Part shown: piece by piece, positions 1 to 8,254 of the stretch
Layout: every line of letters starts with the position of its first letter
Position numbering within the stretch: the first letter of the stretch is position 1
NCBI GenBank assembly: GCA_017465475.1
Contig: JAFTWC010000035.1
Location: 62,001-126,000, forward strand
From: Lachnospiraceae bacterium
GTDB lineage: Bacteria; Bacillota; Clostridia; Lachnospirales; Lachnospiraceae
Length of the DNA stretch: 64,000 bases
Direction: 5' to 3'
Made by a program: the position numbers and the translations under genes
Notes under the pieces: model-generated
Seen by the model: the letters and a program-made list of their open reading frames with translations, nothing else
Told to the model about the DNA's origin: nothing
Database searches by the model: none

Positions 1-88
1 CCTGGGTTGCATCAAATACTGTTACAATTAAGTCATTACTTTCAATTTGTTCCGTTTTAAATCTTACCGTTCTATTCAGCTCGTCCAT
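1..88 (-). CDS. Partial CDS, N-terminus of an unknown protein downstream of the Ser/Thr kinase
   Basis: Reading leftwards, an ATG at 86-88 opens a frame (MDELNRTVRFKT...) that stays open to the window edge. A purine-rich AAGGAAAAG lies about 8 bases upstream. It begins 40 bases after the kinase stop, so it is probably the third gene of the phosphatase-kinase operon. Only about 29 residues are visible and no family can be assigned. In related clusters this position often holds a vWA- or FHA-type protein, but that is inference from context only. Confidence 0.5.
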   Translation of the reverse strand, partial: MDELNRTVRFKTEQIESNDLIVTVFDATQ

Positions 89-128
89 AATAAACTCTTT
101 TCCTTTTCGGTATCATTATCGTCTGGTA

Positions 129-3100
129 CTATTTTTCTTTGTAGAACTTGTGATCTGTGTAATTCTTTGTTAAATCGGTTGCAATTTCATAGGAATCACC
201 AAAAGTAATGGATGTCTGGTACATTCCGGTGATGCGCCAATTATTTGTATCCTTCATGTTGACATTTCTTAAAGAAGCACAATTAGAAAATGCATACGGC
301 TGAATTTCTTTCAGTGTTTTCGGAAGAGTAAATTCTTTGATTTCTTTATTGTAGTAGAATGCATACTCGCCGATAACTTCCAGTCCTTCATTAAAAGAAA
401 CATCTCTCATATTCTTACAGTAATAAAACGCATGACTTCCGATTTTGGTTGTCTTTTTTCCTTTAAATGATAAAGAAATAATGTTTGCAAAACCATATTC
501 GGAACCGTTAAAAATATTGTCCGGAATTACTTTTACCTCTTCGCCGATTTTTAAAGCAATTCCTTTGCTAGCTTGTCCGACGCTGGCAAAAGCCCCCGCT
601 TTATCTAAGGAACAATTGATGGCATTATACTGGATAAATTCCAATCCGGTCATATTATTAAATGCATTTTTGTCAATGAAGGTTACTGTAGTCGGGATAG
701 ATAATAAGGTTGCTCCCGAACAATTTTCAAAAGCAGACTTAGAAATTGCAGTAACACCTTCACCGATATTTACGGAACCAAGATTTCTACAGTTATAGAA
801 TGCAGATTCTCCAATGGTTTCCACCGCTGTTCCCGCAAACTTTAAGGTGGACAGATTAATAAAGGAGGAATCTGTTCCGGCAAATAAACGTGCAGGAATG
901 TTTTTCACTTTTTCACCGATTGTAAGTTTGATTCCTGTGCTGTTTTTACCGGCATCCTGAATCCAGCCGGAAGCCGGAATGCTTACATTTGCCACATTGT
1001 ACTGCAAATCCGTAAGACCGTACATATTGTTAAACGCACCTTCTGCAATGGTGGTAACCGTAGACGGTATTACTAAGGATTTTGCCCCGGAGCAATTATC
1101 GAATGCGAAACTATCGATTTTTGTCACGCCCTCCGGAAGTTTTATTTCTTTCAGGTTTTTACAGTTCTGGAATGCCTGGACACCGATTGTTTTTACTTTT
1201 TTACCTTTAAACGTTACGGAAGAAAGGTTTACATAAGCACTTGCATCGCCAAAGAACAAACCATCCGGAATTTGTTTTACTTTAGAGCCAATGGTTAACG
1301 CAATTCCCTTTCCGCTTTGTCCGGCAGATTTAAAGGTTCCGTTAAAGTAACATGTGCTGTTGATTGCATTGTATTCAATTGTATTCAGTTTTTTCATGTT
1401 ACTGAACGCGTTATCTCCGATATGTATAATCGTAGACGGAATCACCACTTTTGTAATCTTTGATAAGCCTTTGAATGCTTCTTTTTCAATTTCAGCCACT
1501 GTGATTCCTTCGTATTCCGAAGGAATAATGATTTCGGTTCCCGTTGCGCTTCCGATACCGGTTACGATGTAATAATCTCCCGGATTGTAGTATTCATAAC
1601 TTAATCCCTTTGTATAAGACACCGAACCACAAGAACAAACATAATTCTCGTCATAACTATGGGTGTGAGCTGCCGGTTTCGGTGTTGCGGTAGCCTTTGG
1701 CTTTGGAGTACCGGTAGCCTTCGGTTTCGGTGTGTTAGTTGCTTTCGGTGCCTCTGTCATTGCCGGTGCTTCCGTAGCTTCCGGAGCCTCCGTTATTTCA
1801 GGTTCTTCGGTGGTCTTCGGCACATCGGTGGCTTTTGGAGCTTCCGTCACTGCCTTTGGCGGCTCGGTGGCTTTGGGTGCATCGGTTGCCTTTACAGATT
1901 CGGTTGGAGTAGGCTTTTGAGCCTCCTCTGTTTGTTCTTCTAACTTTTCTTTATAGTATTCGAGCTTTTCCTCTAACTTATCAGAATCCGGGTATTTATC
2001 TAACCCTTCTTCAATAATATCAATTGCATCATAATAGTCTCGTTGCATCGCTTCTGTATTAGCTTTTGTCAGAATATCTGCAATCTCATCTTCTTGCTTC
2101 GTATTTTCAGAAGAAAGAAGAACATAGACTCCCACTCCTCCTGCTATAAGAAGAAGGAGAATTAATAAAATCAGCGGAAGTTTTGATTTTTTCTTTCCGA
2201 ATGTATTCTTCGTTTCTTTTTTTGATCCATTTTCATTCCCGTTATTTGCAGAGGCACTGCTGTTACCACCGGCAGAATGTACAGCCATTGTAGCGTTCAA
2301 ATCTACGGAGGCATGTTGTACCGCCACGGTTGCGTCCGGATTGATGTCTGCATTATGTATGGAAACCGTAGCATCCGGATTCGTTTCGGAATGAACGGAC
2401 ACCGTTGCATCATCCGCAGAAACAGAAGTATGATGAATCGATATCGTTGCGTCAAGATCCGGTTCCGGCGTTGCTTGATGTATAGACGAATGATTCGTAC
2501 TTAACTCGTTTAAAACAAGAGTTAACGCATTTTTCATGGCTTTTGCCGAACCGAAGCGTTTTGACGGATCGTGGGCACAGGCTGATAAAATAATAGATGC
2601 CATTTTTGGAGAAGCTTCACACGGCGGCGGAAGTTCTTCTCCTTTTAGACGACGCTCCAAAACAGCTTTTCTTTCATTCGGATCCATCAACTGTTTGTCC
2701 GTATTAAGAAAAGGCAGACGATTTTTATTTAACAAACGATATAATACAATACCCAAAGAATAAAGGTCGACTCTGGCATCGTACGGACTACCGTTATATA
2801 CCTCCGGTGCCATGTAGTTATAGGTTCCCTTTTGGGATAAACCACTGGTCATATTTTCCATTTTGCGGGCAATGCCGAAATCCCCCAGCTTATAAAAACC
2901 AAAATCATTTACAAAAATATTTTCCGGTTTAATATCACGATGAATAATGTTACGCTTTGCACAAATCTCCAACGCTGTACAAATGTCGCAGCCCAGTTTT
3001 GCAACCTCTTCTTCTGTAATCTTTCTGTCACGGATATAGGTGTTAAACGGTGTTAAAAGCTCCATACGAATATAGATATCCCAACCGATTTCATCCTGAC

Positions 3101-3416
3101 GCTCTACTACTTTATAATCTTCTACGCTTACAATATTCTGAATTCCTTTAAAGGACTCCATCAACTTGATTTCATTGGCAAAATCATCTACGATTCCTTT
3201 AAAATACACTTTGGTAGCATCAACGGTAAGACCTTCAGAACGCAATGAATCAATTTCTGCATAATCTTGCGGAATTGAAATTACTTTGATTGCAGCTTTA
3301 CTGGTGATGCCGTTGTCGGTACGTACTGCCTCATATACAACTCCGTAGGATCCCTTCCCTAACTGTCTTTCGACGTGCCATTCCGGCCAGACTTTAGAAA
3401 TCTTCTCGCTTGACAT
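129..3416 (-). CDS. Membrane Ser/Thr protein kinase with extracellular leucine-rich repeats
   Basis: A 1095-aa transmembrane kinase. The N-terminal catalytic domain (about residues 12-300) has a glycine loop GKGSYG (20-25), an AIK lysine near 44, the catalytic loop HRDIKPEN (159-166) and DFG (179-181). Residues 322-380 hold five DATV-type repeats. One TM helix spans about 412-434. Outside follow a charged TPR-like helical segment (440-495) and a Pro/Thr/Glu-rich linker with TEAPKAT-type repeats (500-582). The C-terminus to 1095 is BspA-like LRR_5 repeats (for example EAFKGLSKITKVVIP). The start ATG has AGAGGT upstream. The gene lies 25 bases after the PP2C stop, so the pair is a kinase/phosphatase switch in one operon. 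The LRR part replaces the PASTA domains of PrkC/Stk-type kinases, so it probably reads a different extracellular cue. Substrates are unknown. Confidence 0.93.
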   Translation of the reverse strand: MSSEKISKVWPEWHVERQLGKGSYGVVYEAVRTDNGITSKAAIKVISIPQDYAEIDSLRSEGLTVDATKVYFKGIVDDFANEIKLMESFKGIQNIVSVEDYKVVERQDEIGWDIYIRMELLTPFNTYIRDRKITEEEVAKLGCDICTALEICAKRNIIHRDIKPENIFVNDFGFYKLGDFGIARKMENMTSGLSQKGTYNYMAPEVYNGSPYDARVDLYSLGIVLYRLLNKNRLPFLNTDKQLMDPNERKAVLERRLKGEELPPPCEASPKMASIILSACAHDPSKRFGSAKAMKNALTLVLNELSTNHSSIHQATPEPDLDATISIHHTSVSADDATVSVHSETNPDATVSIHNADINPDATVAVQHASVDLNATMAVHSAGGNSSASANNGNENGSKKETKNTFGKKKSKLPLILLILLLLIAGGVGVYVLLSSENTKQEDEIADILTKANTEAMQRDYYDAIDIIEEGLDKYPDSDKLEEKLEYYKEKLEEQTEEAQKPTPTESVKATDAPKATEPPKAVTEAPKATDVPKTTEEPEITEAPEATEAPAMTEAPKATNTPKPKATGTPKPKATATPKPAAHTHSYDENYVCSCGSVSYTKGLSYEYYNPGDYYIVTGIGSATGTEIIIPSEYEGITVAEIEKEAFKGLSKITKVVIPSTIIHIGDNAFSNMKKLNTIEYNAINSTCYFNGTFKSAGQSGKGIALTIGSKVKQIPDGLFFGDASAYVNLSSVTFKGKKVKTIGVQAFQNCKNLKEIKLPEGVTKIDSFAFDNCSGAKSLVIPSTVTTIAEGAFNNMYGLTDLQYNVANVSIPASGWIQDAGKNSTGIKLTIGEKVKNIPARLFAGTDSSFINLSTLKFAGTAVETIGESAFYNCRNLGSVNIGEGVTAISKSAFENCSGATLLSIPTTVTFIDKNAFNNMTGLEFIQYNAINCSLDKAGAFASVGQASKGIALKIGEEVKVIPDNIFNGSEYGFANIISLSFKGKKTTKIGSHAFYYCKNMRDVSFNEGLEVIGEYAFYYNKEIKEFTLPKTLKEIQPYAFSNCASLRNVNMKDTNNWRITGMYQTSITFGDSYEIATDLTKNYTDHKFYKEK

Positions 3417-3441
3417 ATGTATTTACCTCTGCCTTCTTATG

Positions 3442-4200
3442 TTAAATGTGAAATAATGACTTTTTCTTTATATATAGTACAATAAAGGTAATGTTATCTT
3501 TTCCTCCGTGTCCCAATGCACTTTGTAATAAAAGCTCGGAAGCGGTATCCGGAGATGCTGTAGTTAGTATTTGTTTCAGTTCTTCTACCGGAACCATGTC
3601 GGATAATCCGTCGGAACATATCAAATAAACATCATTATTATGATACTCTCCTTCTGCATAATAAGGCGAAAGAGTTAATTCTTCTTCCGGAATACCTAAA
3701 TTCTGTGTAAGCGGTGGTTTCCTGCCGTTTATGGAGAAAAGCACATGGTCATATGAAATTTGTTGTAATTCATTATTCGATAACAGAAAAATTTTGCTGT
3801 CACCTATATTACAAAGGGAGATTTTTTTCTTATGTAACAACAAAACCGCCATGGTCGTTCCCATGGAGGTAAGTTGATGACGCTTTGTATAGTTACATAT
3901 TTCTGCATTGGCTTGTTTACAATATTCATCAAAAGTATCTTTCGGATTATCCGTAAAGGAGACTTTCATAATATTTTTTGCTGCGATATATGCAGCAACT
4001 TCTCCTTTTTCTTCGCCACCCATACCGTCAAAAATACCAAAAATCGCAGAATCAGAAGGTTTTACCGAACCGTGAATTGTCTTTTTTGTTCCTTTTGTCC
4101 CGATATACAAATATTTCCCGTTACAGTAAAAATTATCCTGATTGCTTTTTCGGCAGTTTCCGATATGGCTGACGCAATAGTACTCGATTTCGTATCCCAT
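3442..4200 (-). CDS. PP2C-family protein Ser/Thr phosphatase
   Basis: A 252-aa PPM/PP2C phosphatase that should reverse phosphorylation by the kinase encoded next. Metal-binding motifs are visible: GIFDGMGG (the D-G-M-G-G signature), SMGTT, NIGDSKIF and CSDGLSDMV near the C-terminus, then GGKDNITFIVL. The start is placed at the ATG of MGYEIEYY, preceded by GGAGAG. A longer in-frame upstream extension (to 4302) lacks a ribosome site and is basic and unlike the family. A promoter-like TTGTAT-17-TATTAT lies upstream and probably drives the phosphatase-kinase operon. Confidence 0.92.
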   Translation of the reverse strand: MGYEIEYYCVSHIGNCRKSNQDNFYCNGKYLYIGTKGTKKTIHGSVKPSDSAIFGIFDGMGGEEKGEVAAYIAAKNIMKVSFTDNPKDTFDEYCKQANAEICNYTKRHQLTSMGTTMAVLLLHKKKISLCNIGDSKIFLLSNNELQQISYDHVLFSINGRKPPLTQNLGIPEEELTLSPYYAEGEYHNNDVYLICSDGLSDMVPVEELKQILTTASPDTASELLLQSALGHGGKDNITFIVLYIKKKSLFHI

Positions 4201-4273
4201 ATGTACTCTCCGTCTTTTTTTGAGTAAAATATATAAATATTTTACTAGTTTGTATTCTAATTTTCCGTATATC

Positions 4274-4302
4274 ATAATATCATATTCAGTTATAAAATAC
4301 AA
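4274..4302 (-). promoter_or_regulatory. Putative promoter of the phosphatase-kinase operon
   Basis: On the minus strand, TTGTAT (4297-4302) and TATTAT (4274-4279) are separated by 17 bases, about 75 bases upstream of the PP2C start. It fits a housekeeping sigma promoter. It was found by eye. Confidence 0.5.
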
Positions 4303-4394
4303 TAGACATTCCTATTATGTTAGGCAATTTGTACTATGAGTATAAAAATAAAGGGGATTTTTGTTATTCAAGATAAAATATACGATTATTTTTG

Positions 4395-4436
4395 AAAAAA
4401 AACAAGGAACGCTCTGTTGTAAAAAGAACGTTCCCT
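4395..4436 (-). terminator. Rho-independent terminator after ddh
   Basis: On the minus strand a GGAACGTTC / GAGCGTTCC stem with an A/U-rich loop is followed by a run of T. It lies about 45 bases past the ddh stop and separates ddh from the phosphatase promoter. Confidence 0.75.
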
Positions 4437-4480
4437 TCATAATAGTTTACATAAAATATTTATATGCACTAATTTGTGTA

Positions 4481-5464
4481 CTATAACAAATTCTTTCTGA
4501 GTTCTTCACCGCTCTGCGGGTGCAAATATGCCGGTGCAATGTCGAGTACGGTTTTACAACCATATTGTCCTTCTTTGGATAACCGATAGGCCGCTCTTGC
4601 ATATGCTACCAGTACACTGGAAGTGAACTCGGGATTAGAATCCAGCTGTAAACGATATTCGATCACATGATGATTTTCGTTATTTGCTCCGGTGGTGCCG
4701 GAACGAAATACCATACCGCCATGAGCAATACCGCTATGATCACGTGCAAGCTCTTCTTCACTAATAAAATGAACTGTAGTGTTGTAATCCGCAAAATAAT
4801 TCGGCATAGTAACAATCGCCTTTTCAATGGCTGCAAGGTCCGCCCCTTCTTCTGCCACAACAAAACATTCTCTTGTGTGCTTATCGCGGGTTGTGAGCTC
4901 CGGATTCTCGCCTGCACGAACATTCGCCACTGCCGAATCTACAGGAATCGTATACTGTTTTGCGTTCTTTACACCGGGAATTCGACGAATGGCATCGGAA
5001 TGGCCCTGACTTACGCCCTTTCCCCAAAAAGTATAGTCCTTACCGTTTGGTAAAATTGCCTGCCCGTAACAACGATTTAATGAAAACATTCCCGGGTCCC
5101 AACCTACTGAAATAATACTGATTTTTTTTGCTTCTTTGCTTGCTGCATCTACCTTTGCAAAATGCTCCGGAATACGAGCATGGGTATCAAAGCTGTCAAT
5201 CACATTAAAATACTTTGCAAATTCAGGTGTCTGTTCCGGTAAATCATTGGCACTGCCACCGCACAACACCATAACATCTATTTGATCTTGCATGTTCACC
5301 GCATCTTCCATTTTATAAACCGGAATACCTGTACGAGTCTTAATTGTACTCGGATCTCTTCTTGTAAAAAGTGCCACCAACTCACAATCGGAAGAAGCAA
5401 CGACTGCATTTTCTACTCCACGGCCAAGATTACCGTAACCTACGATTCCAATTCTAATCTTCAT
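4481..5464 (-). CDS. ddh: meso-diaminopimelate D-dehydrogenase
   Basis: A 327-aa NADPH-dependent enzyme that makes meso-diaminopimelate in one step from tetrahydrodipicolinate, ammonia and NADPH, for lysine and peptidoglycan synthesis. An N-terminal Rossmann fold starts GIVGYGNLGRGVE, followed by the MVLCGGSAND segment. The central ISVGWDPGMFSLNR and GKGVSQGHSDAIRR stretches are characteristic of the Ddh family, and the length is typical. The gene has its own consensus promoter and a GGGAGG ribosome site, and its own terminator, so it is monocistronic. No lysine riboswitch is visible between the promoter and the start. Confidence 0.95.
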   Translation of the reverse strand: MKIRIGIVGYGNLGRGVENAVVASSDCELVALFTRRDPSTIKTRTGIPVYKMEDAVNMQDQIDVMVLCGGSANDLPEQTPEFAKYFNVIDSFDTHARIPEHFAKVDAASKEAKKISIISVGWDPGMFSLNRCYGQAILPNGKDYTFWGKGVSQGHSDAIRRIPGVKNAKQYTIPVDSAVANVRAGENPELTTRDKHTRECFVVAEEGADLAAIEKAIVTMPNYFADYNTTVHFISEEELARDHSGIAHGGMVFRSGTTGANNENHHVIEYRLQLDSNPEFTSSVLVAYARAAYRLSKEGQYGCKTVLDIAPAYLHPQSGEELRKNLL

Positions 5465-5493
5465 AATCGATATCCTCCCAAAAAGATGTTTTT

Positions 5494-5522
5494 ATTATAA
5501 TCCTGTACAAAATAAATGTCAA
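5494..5522 (-). promoter_or_regulatory. Consensus promoter of ddh
   Basis: On the minus strand TTGACA (5517-5522), a 17-base spacer and TATAAT (5494-5499) are a perfect sigma-A type promoter, about 30 bases upstream of the ddh start. A near-palindromic TTGTATACAAT lies just upstream of the -35 at about 5530-5540 and might be an operator. Confidence 0.85.
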
Positions 5523-5602
5523 TGAGAAATTGTATACAATTATACATTTTCAAAAAAAGAAACATTTCTGGGAGGTTTAGCATACGAATTTTATTTTCGG
5601 TA

Positions 5603-6115
5603 TTACTTTTCTGTCAGCTTTTCAATCTCCTTTGTAATATACTCCTGAACTCCCTGTTTCTCGATTCCCAGCGCAATTGCCAGTTCTCCATACAGAGAAT
5701 CTTCTGCTTGTTTTAAATAGCGTTCATCCAGACCGATACTCTTCTGCCCTTTTGCTAAACGGTCCTGCTTACGTAAATATAGAGTCTTTATGATTCTTAC
5801 ATAGTCTTCGCAGGTGTTTTGTTTTAAACATTCTTTATAGGTAAGCTCACGTTGCTTTTCGTTTTCCACCCATATCAGTTCTAAGGACGGAATCTTTGCA
5901 ATTAAATCATGTGTTTCTTTTTCGGTCAGTGCCGGACGAATGGAAACCTTATGGTTATCTACCGGAATATACACTGTGCTGGACTCTGCATATACCGGTT
6001 TTAAAATATAGTACAAACGGTCTTTCGGTGCACTTGTCATGTTGAGTGTTGTTACATCCGTAACTTTACAAATACCGTTATTTCCACATACTACATACTC
6101 ACCTTTTTTAAACAT
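5603..6115 (-). CDS. CarD-family transcriptional regulator
   Basis: A 170-aa protein starting MFKKGEYVVCGNNGICKV, the SH3-like CarD/TRCF RNA-polymerase-interaction domain (about 1-60: beta strands, KDRLYYILKPV, YIPVDN). It is followed by an all-helical basic C-terminal domain as in Mycobacterium CarD and Bacillus YdeB. Such proteins bind the RNA polymerase beta subunit and stabilise open complexes. It stands alone: its own promoter lies upstream and a 5' leader hairpin precedes it. The start ATG has AGGTTGG upstream. Which promoters it controls cannot be seen here. Confidence 0.88.
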   Translation of the reverse strand: MFKKGEYVVCGNNGICKVTDVTTLNMTSAPKDRLYYILKPVYAESSTVYIPVDNHKVSIRPALTEKETHDLIAKIPSLELIWVENEKQRELTYKECLKQNTCEDYVRIIKTLYLRKQDRLAKGQKSIGLDERYLKQAEDSLYGELAIALGIEKQGVQEYITKEIEKLTEK

Positions 6116-6206
6116 TATTCCAACCTACTTTCTGTTTTTGGGTAAAGTGAAACGCCTGTTCCTACAACTGTAAGAAAGGCGTTTCAGTTCTCTTTTATTT
6201 AAGCTA

Positions 6207-6236
6207 ATTATAACATACAATTTTTGAAAATGTCAG
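6207..6236 (-). promoter_or_regulatory. Putative carD promoter
   Basis: On the minus strand CTGACA (6231-6236) and TATAAT (6207-6212) are 18 bases apart, about 90 bases upstream of the carD start. The transcript would carry a GAAACGCCT / AGGCGTTTC hairpin (6149-6185) in its leader. Confidence 0.6.
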
Positions 6237-6304
6237 TGTTAATTCTTTCACAAGTAAATTTTGTGCAAAATGCGCATAAAATGCTGTCTTTATTAAATTA
6301 CACT

Positions 6305-8026
6305 TTACAAGTTTTTAAAGGTCTGCACCTGCGTCTGCAATGTGTTACTGATTTCACTGTTCTTTTCCATGGTTTCATTGATTCTACCCATACTTGCAAC
6401 CAGATCAGTGGAGTTATTTGCCACATTCTCAATGGTATGGCTACTCTCTTCAATAGTAACGGTAATCTGATCGATGGACTCAGCCATTTCGGTCATGGTT
6501 TGTGACAAGCGAACCGTGTTATCATAGAAACCGGATAAAATTTCATCAAAGGAATTCGCATCTGTATTATACTGGTCGACCATATCTGCCAACATGTCGT
6601 AATCCTTCATAACATCCGTATTAATAAACTCAATCATACTGTTTGCATTGGCACTAAGCTCATTTACCGCACCGGTTACCATTGCGTTAATTTCCTGAAT
6701 CTTATTTGCGGTAGCATTACTGTTATCTGCAAGAGATCTGATTTCGTTTGCAACAACCGCAAATCCCTTTCCTGCCTCTCCGGCTCTTGCGGCTTCTATG
6801 GATGCATTCAGAGAAAGAAGCGTTGTCTGTTCGGAAATAGATAAAATCTCATGGGTCATTTCATTAATTAATTGAACCTTGGTACAATTCTGAATTGCTT
6901 TTTCAAGGTTTTCTTTGATACCGTTGATAAGCTGTAGTGTCTTATTCTTACTTTCGATAGCGGCATCTTTCATCTTGTCGGCATTTGTCCGGATATTCTT
7001 AGCATAATCGGAACCGCTTTGTGCTTCCTTATTCATATCCTGCATTTCCTGATTGATGATATTTGCCTGTTCTGTCAGAGATACTGTGGTAGCGGTTGTT
7101 TCTTCCATACTTGCGGACAATTCTTCCATGGATGCAGAAGTTTCACTTACATTTTCATTTGCATTTCCTACCTGACGGAAGACAGAATCTACGCTGATTT
7201 TTAAGTCTTCGGAATAGGTACGTACCTGTAACATAATATCCTGTAAACTTTCGATTAAGCTGTTGATACCGGAAACCAACTGACCCACCTCATCCTTGGA
7301 GGATGCTTTTAAACGAACCGTTAAGTCGCCTTCTCCCTTTTTGATGTCCGTAATCATGGAATTTAAGCTCTTTGTTGCCTTTCTTAACGGACCGGAAACC
7401 TTCGACGAAATATAAATCATGGAAATCGCCATAAGTACAAGTAAAGCAACAATGGATACGGCGATTACAACATAAGAACTTTTTACCGTATCATTCTGTA
7501 TTGCTTTTGCTTCATCTACGACTGCATAGTTAATATCAATCAATTCTTCGATTAAACCTTCGATTTCAGTGGCAATCGGTCCGATTTCCGTGTTCATCAC
7601 CTGAAATGCACCGTAGCTATCGCCGGAATTGCTTAATTCAATGATTTTCGGAGAAATTTCAAAATACGCTTTGATATCATTGAACATTAAGGTAAACTTA
7701 TCTCTGTCCGTATCATCTATATAGGTACTATATTCCTGCGTATTTGCCTTCAGGCTTTCACCTGTAGCTGAAATCTGTTCTTCAAATGCAGATTTTTCCT
7801 GAGGCATAAACGTAATCAGATGAGAGTTCATGAATTTTTGCAATGCCTGATAGTCTCTGGCAATTTCACCCAGTTCGGTTACTTTGACCAGGTACTTTTC
7901 ACTCACATCCTTATTACTTTGACTTACCTTATTTAAAGATTGGATACTAAAAAGGTTAGAAACTAAAATAAAGACAAGAAATATTGCTAAAATTGTAAAA
8001 ATTTTACTACCGATTGTTTTCATCAT
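6305..8026 (-). CDS. Methyl-accepting chemotaxis protein (4HB-type sensor)
   Basis: A 573-aa transmembrane chemoreceptor. TM1 (about 7-28) is followed by a roughly 160-residue extracytoplasmic helical region resembling a four-helix-bundle MCP sensor, then TM2 (about 183-205), a HAMP domain ([16 protein letters not shown] onwards) and a long cytoplasmic coiled coil. The signalling tip [19 protein letters not shown] is clear, with [16 protein letters not shown] after it. The chosen ATG is preceded by AGGAGG at 7 bases; the longer TTG-initiated reading has no such site. No che or flagellar genes are in the window. Ligand unknown. It is divergent from the SGNH lipoprotein gene. Confidence 0.93.
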   Translation of the reverse strand: MMKTIGSKIFTILAIFLVFILVSNLFSIQSLNKVSQSNKDVSEKYLVKVTELGEIARDYQALQKFMNSHLITFMPQEKSAFEEQISATGESLKANTQEYSTYIDDTDRDKFTLMFNDIKAYFEISPKIIELSNSGDSYGAFQVMNTEIGPIATEIEGLIEELIDINYAVVDEAKAIQNDTVKSSYVVIAVSIVALLVLMAISMIYISSKVSGPLRKATKSLNSMITDIKKGEGDLTVRLKASSKDEVGQLVSGINSLIESLQDIMLQVRTYSEDLKISVDSVFRQVGNANENVSETSASMEELSASMEETTATTVSLTEQANIINQEMQDMNKEAQSGSDYAKNIRTNADKMKDAAIESKNKTLQLINGIKENLEKAIQNCTKVQLINEMTHEILSISEQTTLLSLNASIEAARAGEAGKGFAVVANEIRSLADNSNATANKIQEINAMVTGAVNELSANANSMIEFINTDVMKDYDMLADMVDQYNTDANSFDEILSGFYDNTVRLSQTMTEMAESIDQITVTIEESSHTIENVANNSTDLVASMGRINETMEKNSEISNTLQTQVQTFKNL

Positions 8027-8149
8027 ATGTTGTCCTCCTGTTACAAATTCAGCATACAAACCTTCTAAAAAAGATGTTTAAATTATTATATCACATGTTT
8101 CTTGTTTTGTAAATTGTTATTTTCAGAAAAAGAAAATAACAAAATAGAA

Positions 8150-8178
8150 TTGCAGAATAATTCAATCTATGCTATAAT
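8150..8178 (+). promoter_or_regulatory. Promoter of the SGNH lipoprotein gene
   Basis: TTGCAG (8150-8155), a 17-base spacer and TATAAT (8173-8178), about 75 bases before the start codon. The leader between has a loose CACAT/ATGTG inverted repeat. Confidence 0.65.
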
Positions 8179-8254
8179 GTGTTCAACTCACATGGATGAG
8201 ATGTTAAAATTACTATGTGATGTGAAAAACATACTAAGAAAGGACAGATAAAGT

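Noticed and set aside
1659-1943. Repeat-rich ORFs on the plus strand opposite the kinase linker
   Set aside because: They arise from the Pro/Thr repeat coding on the other strand; no initiation signals.
4303-4480. Possible riboswitch or small RNA between the phosphatase and ddh
   Set aside because: Only a terminator and a promoter were found; the remaining sequence is AT-rich without stable structure.
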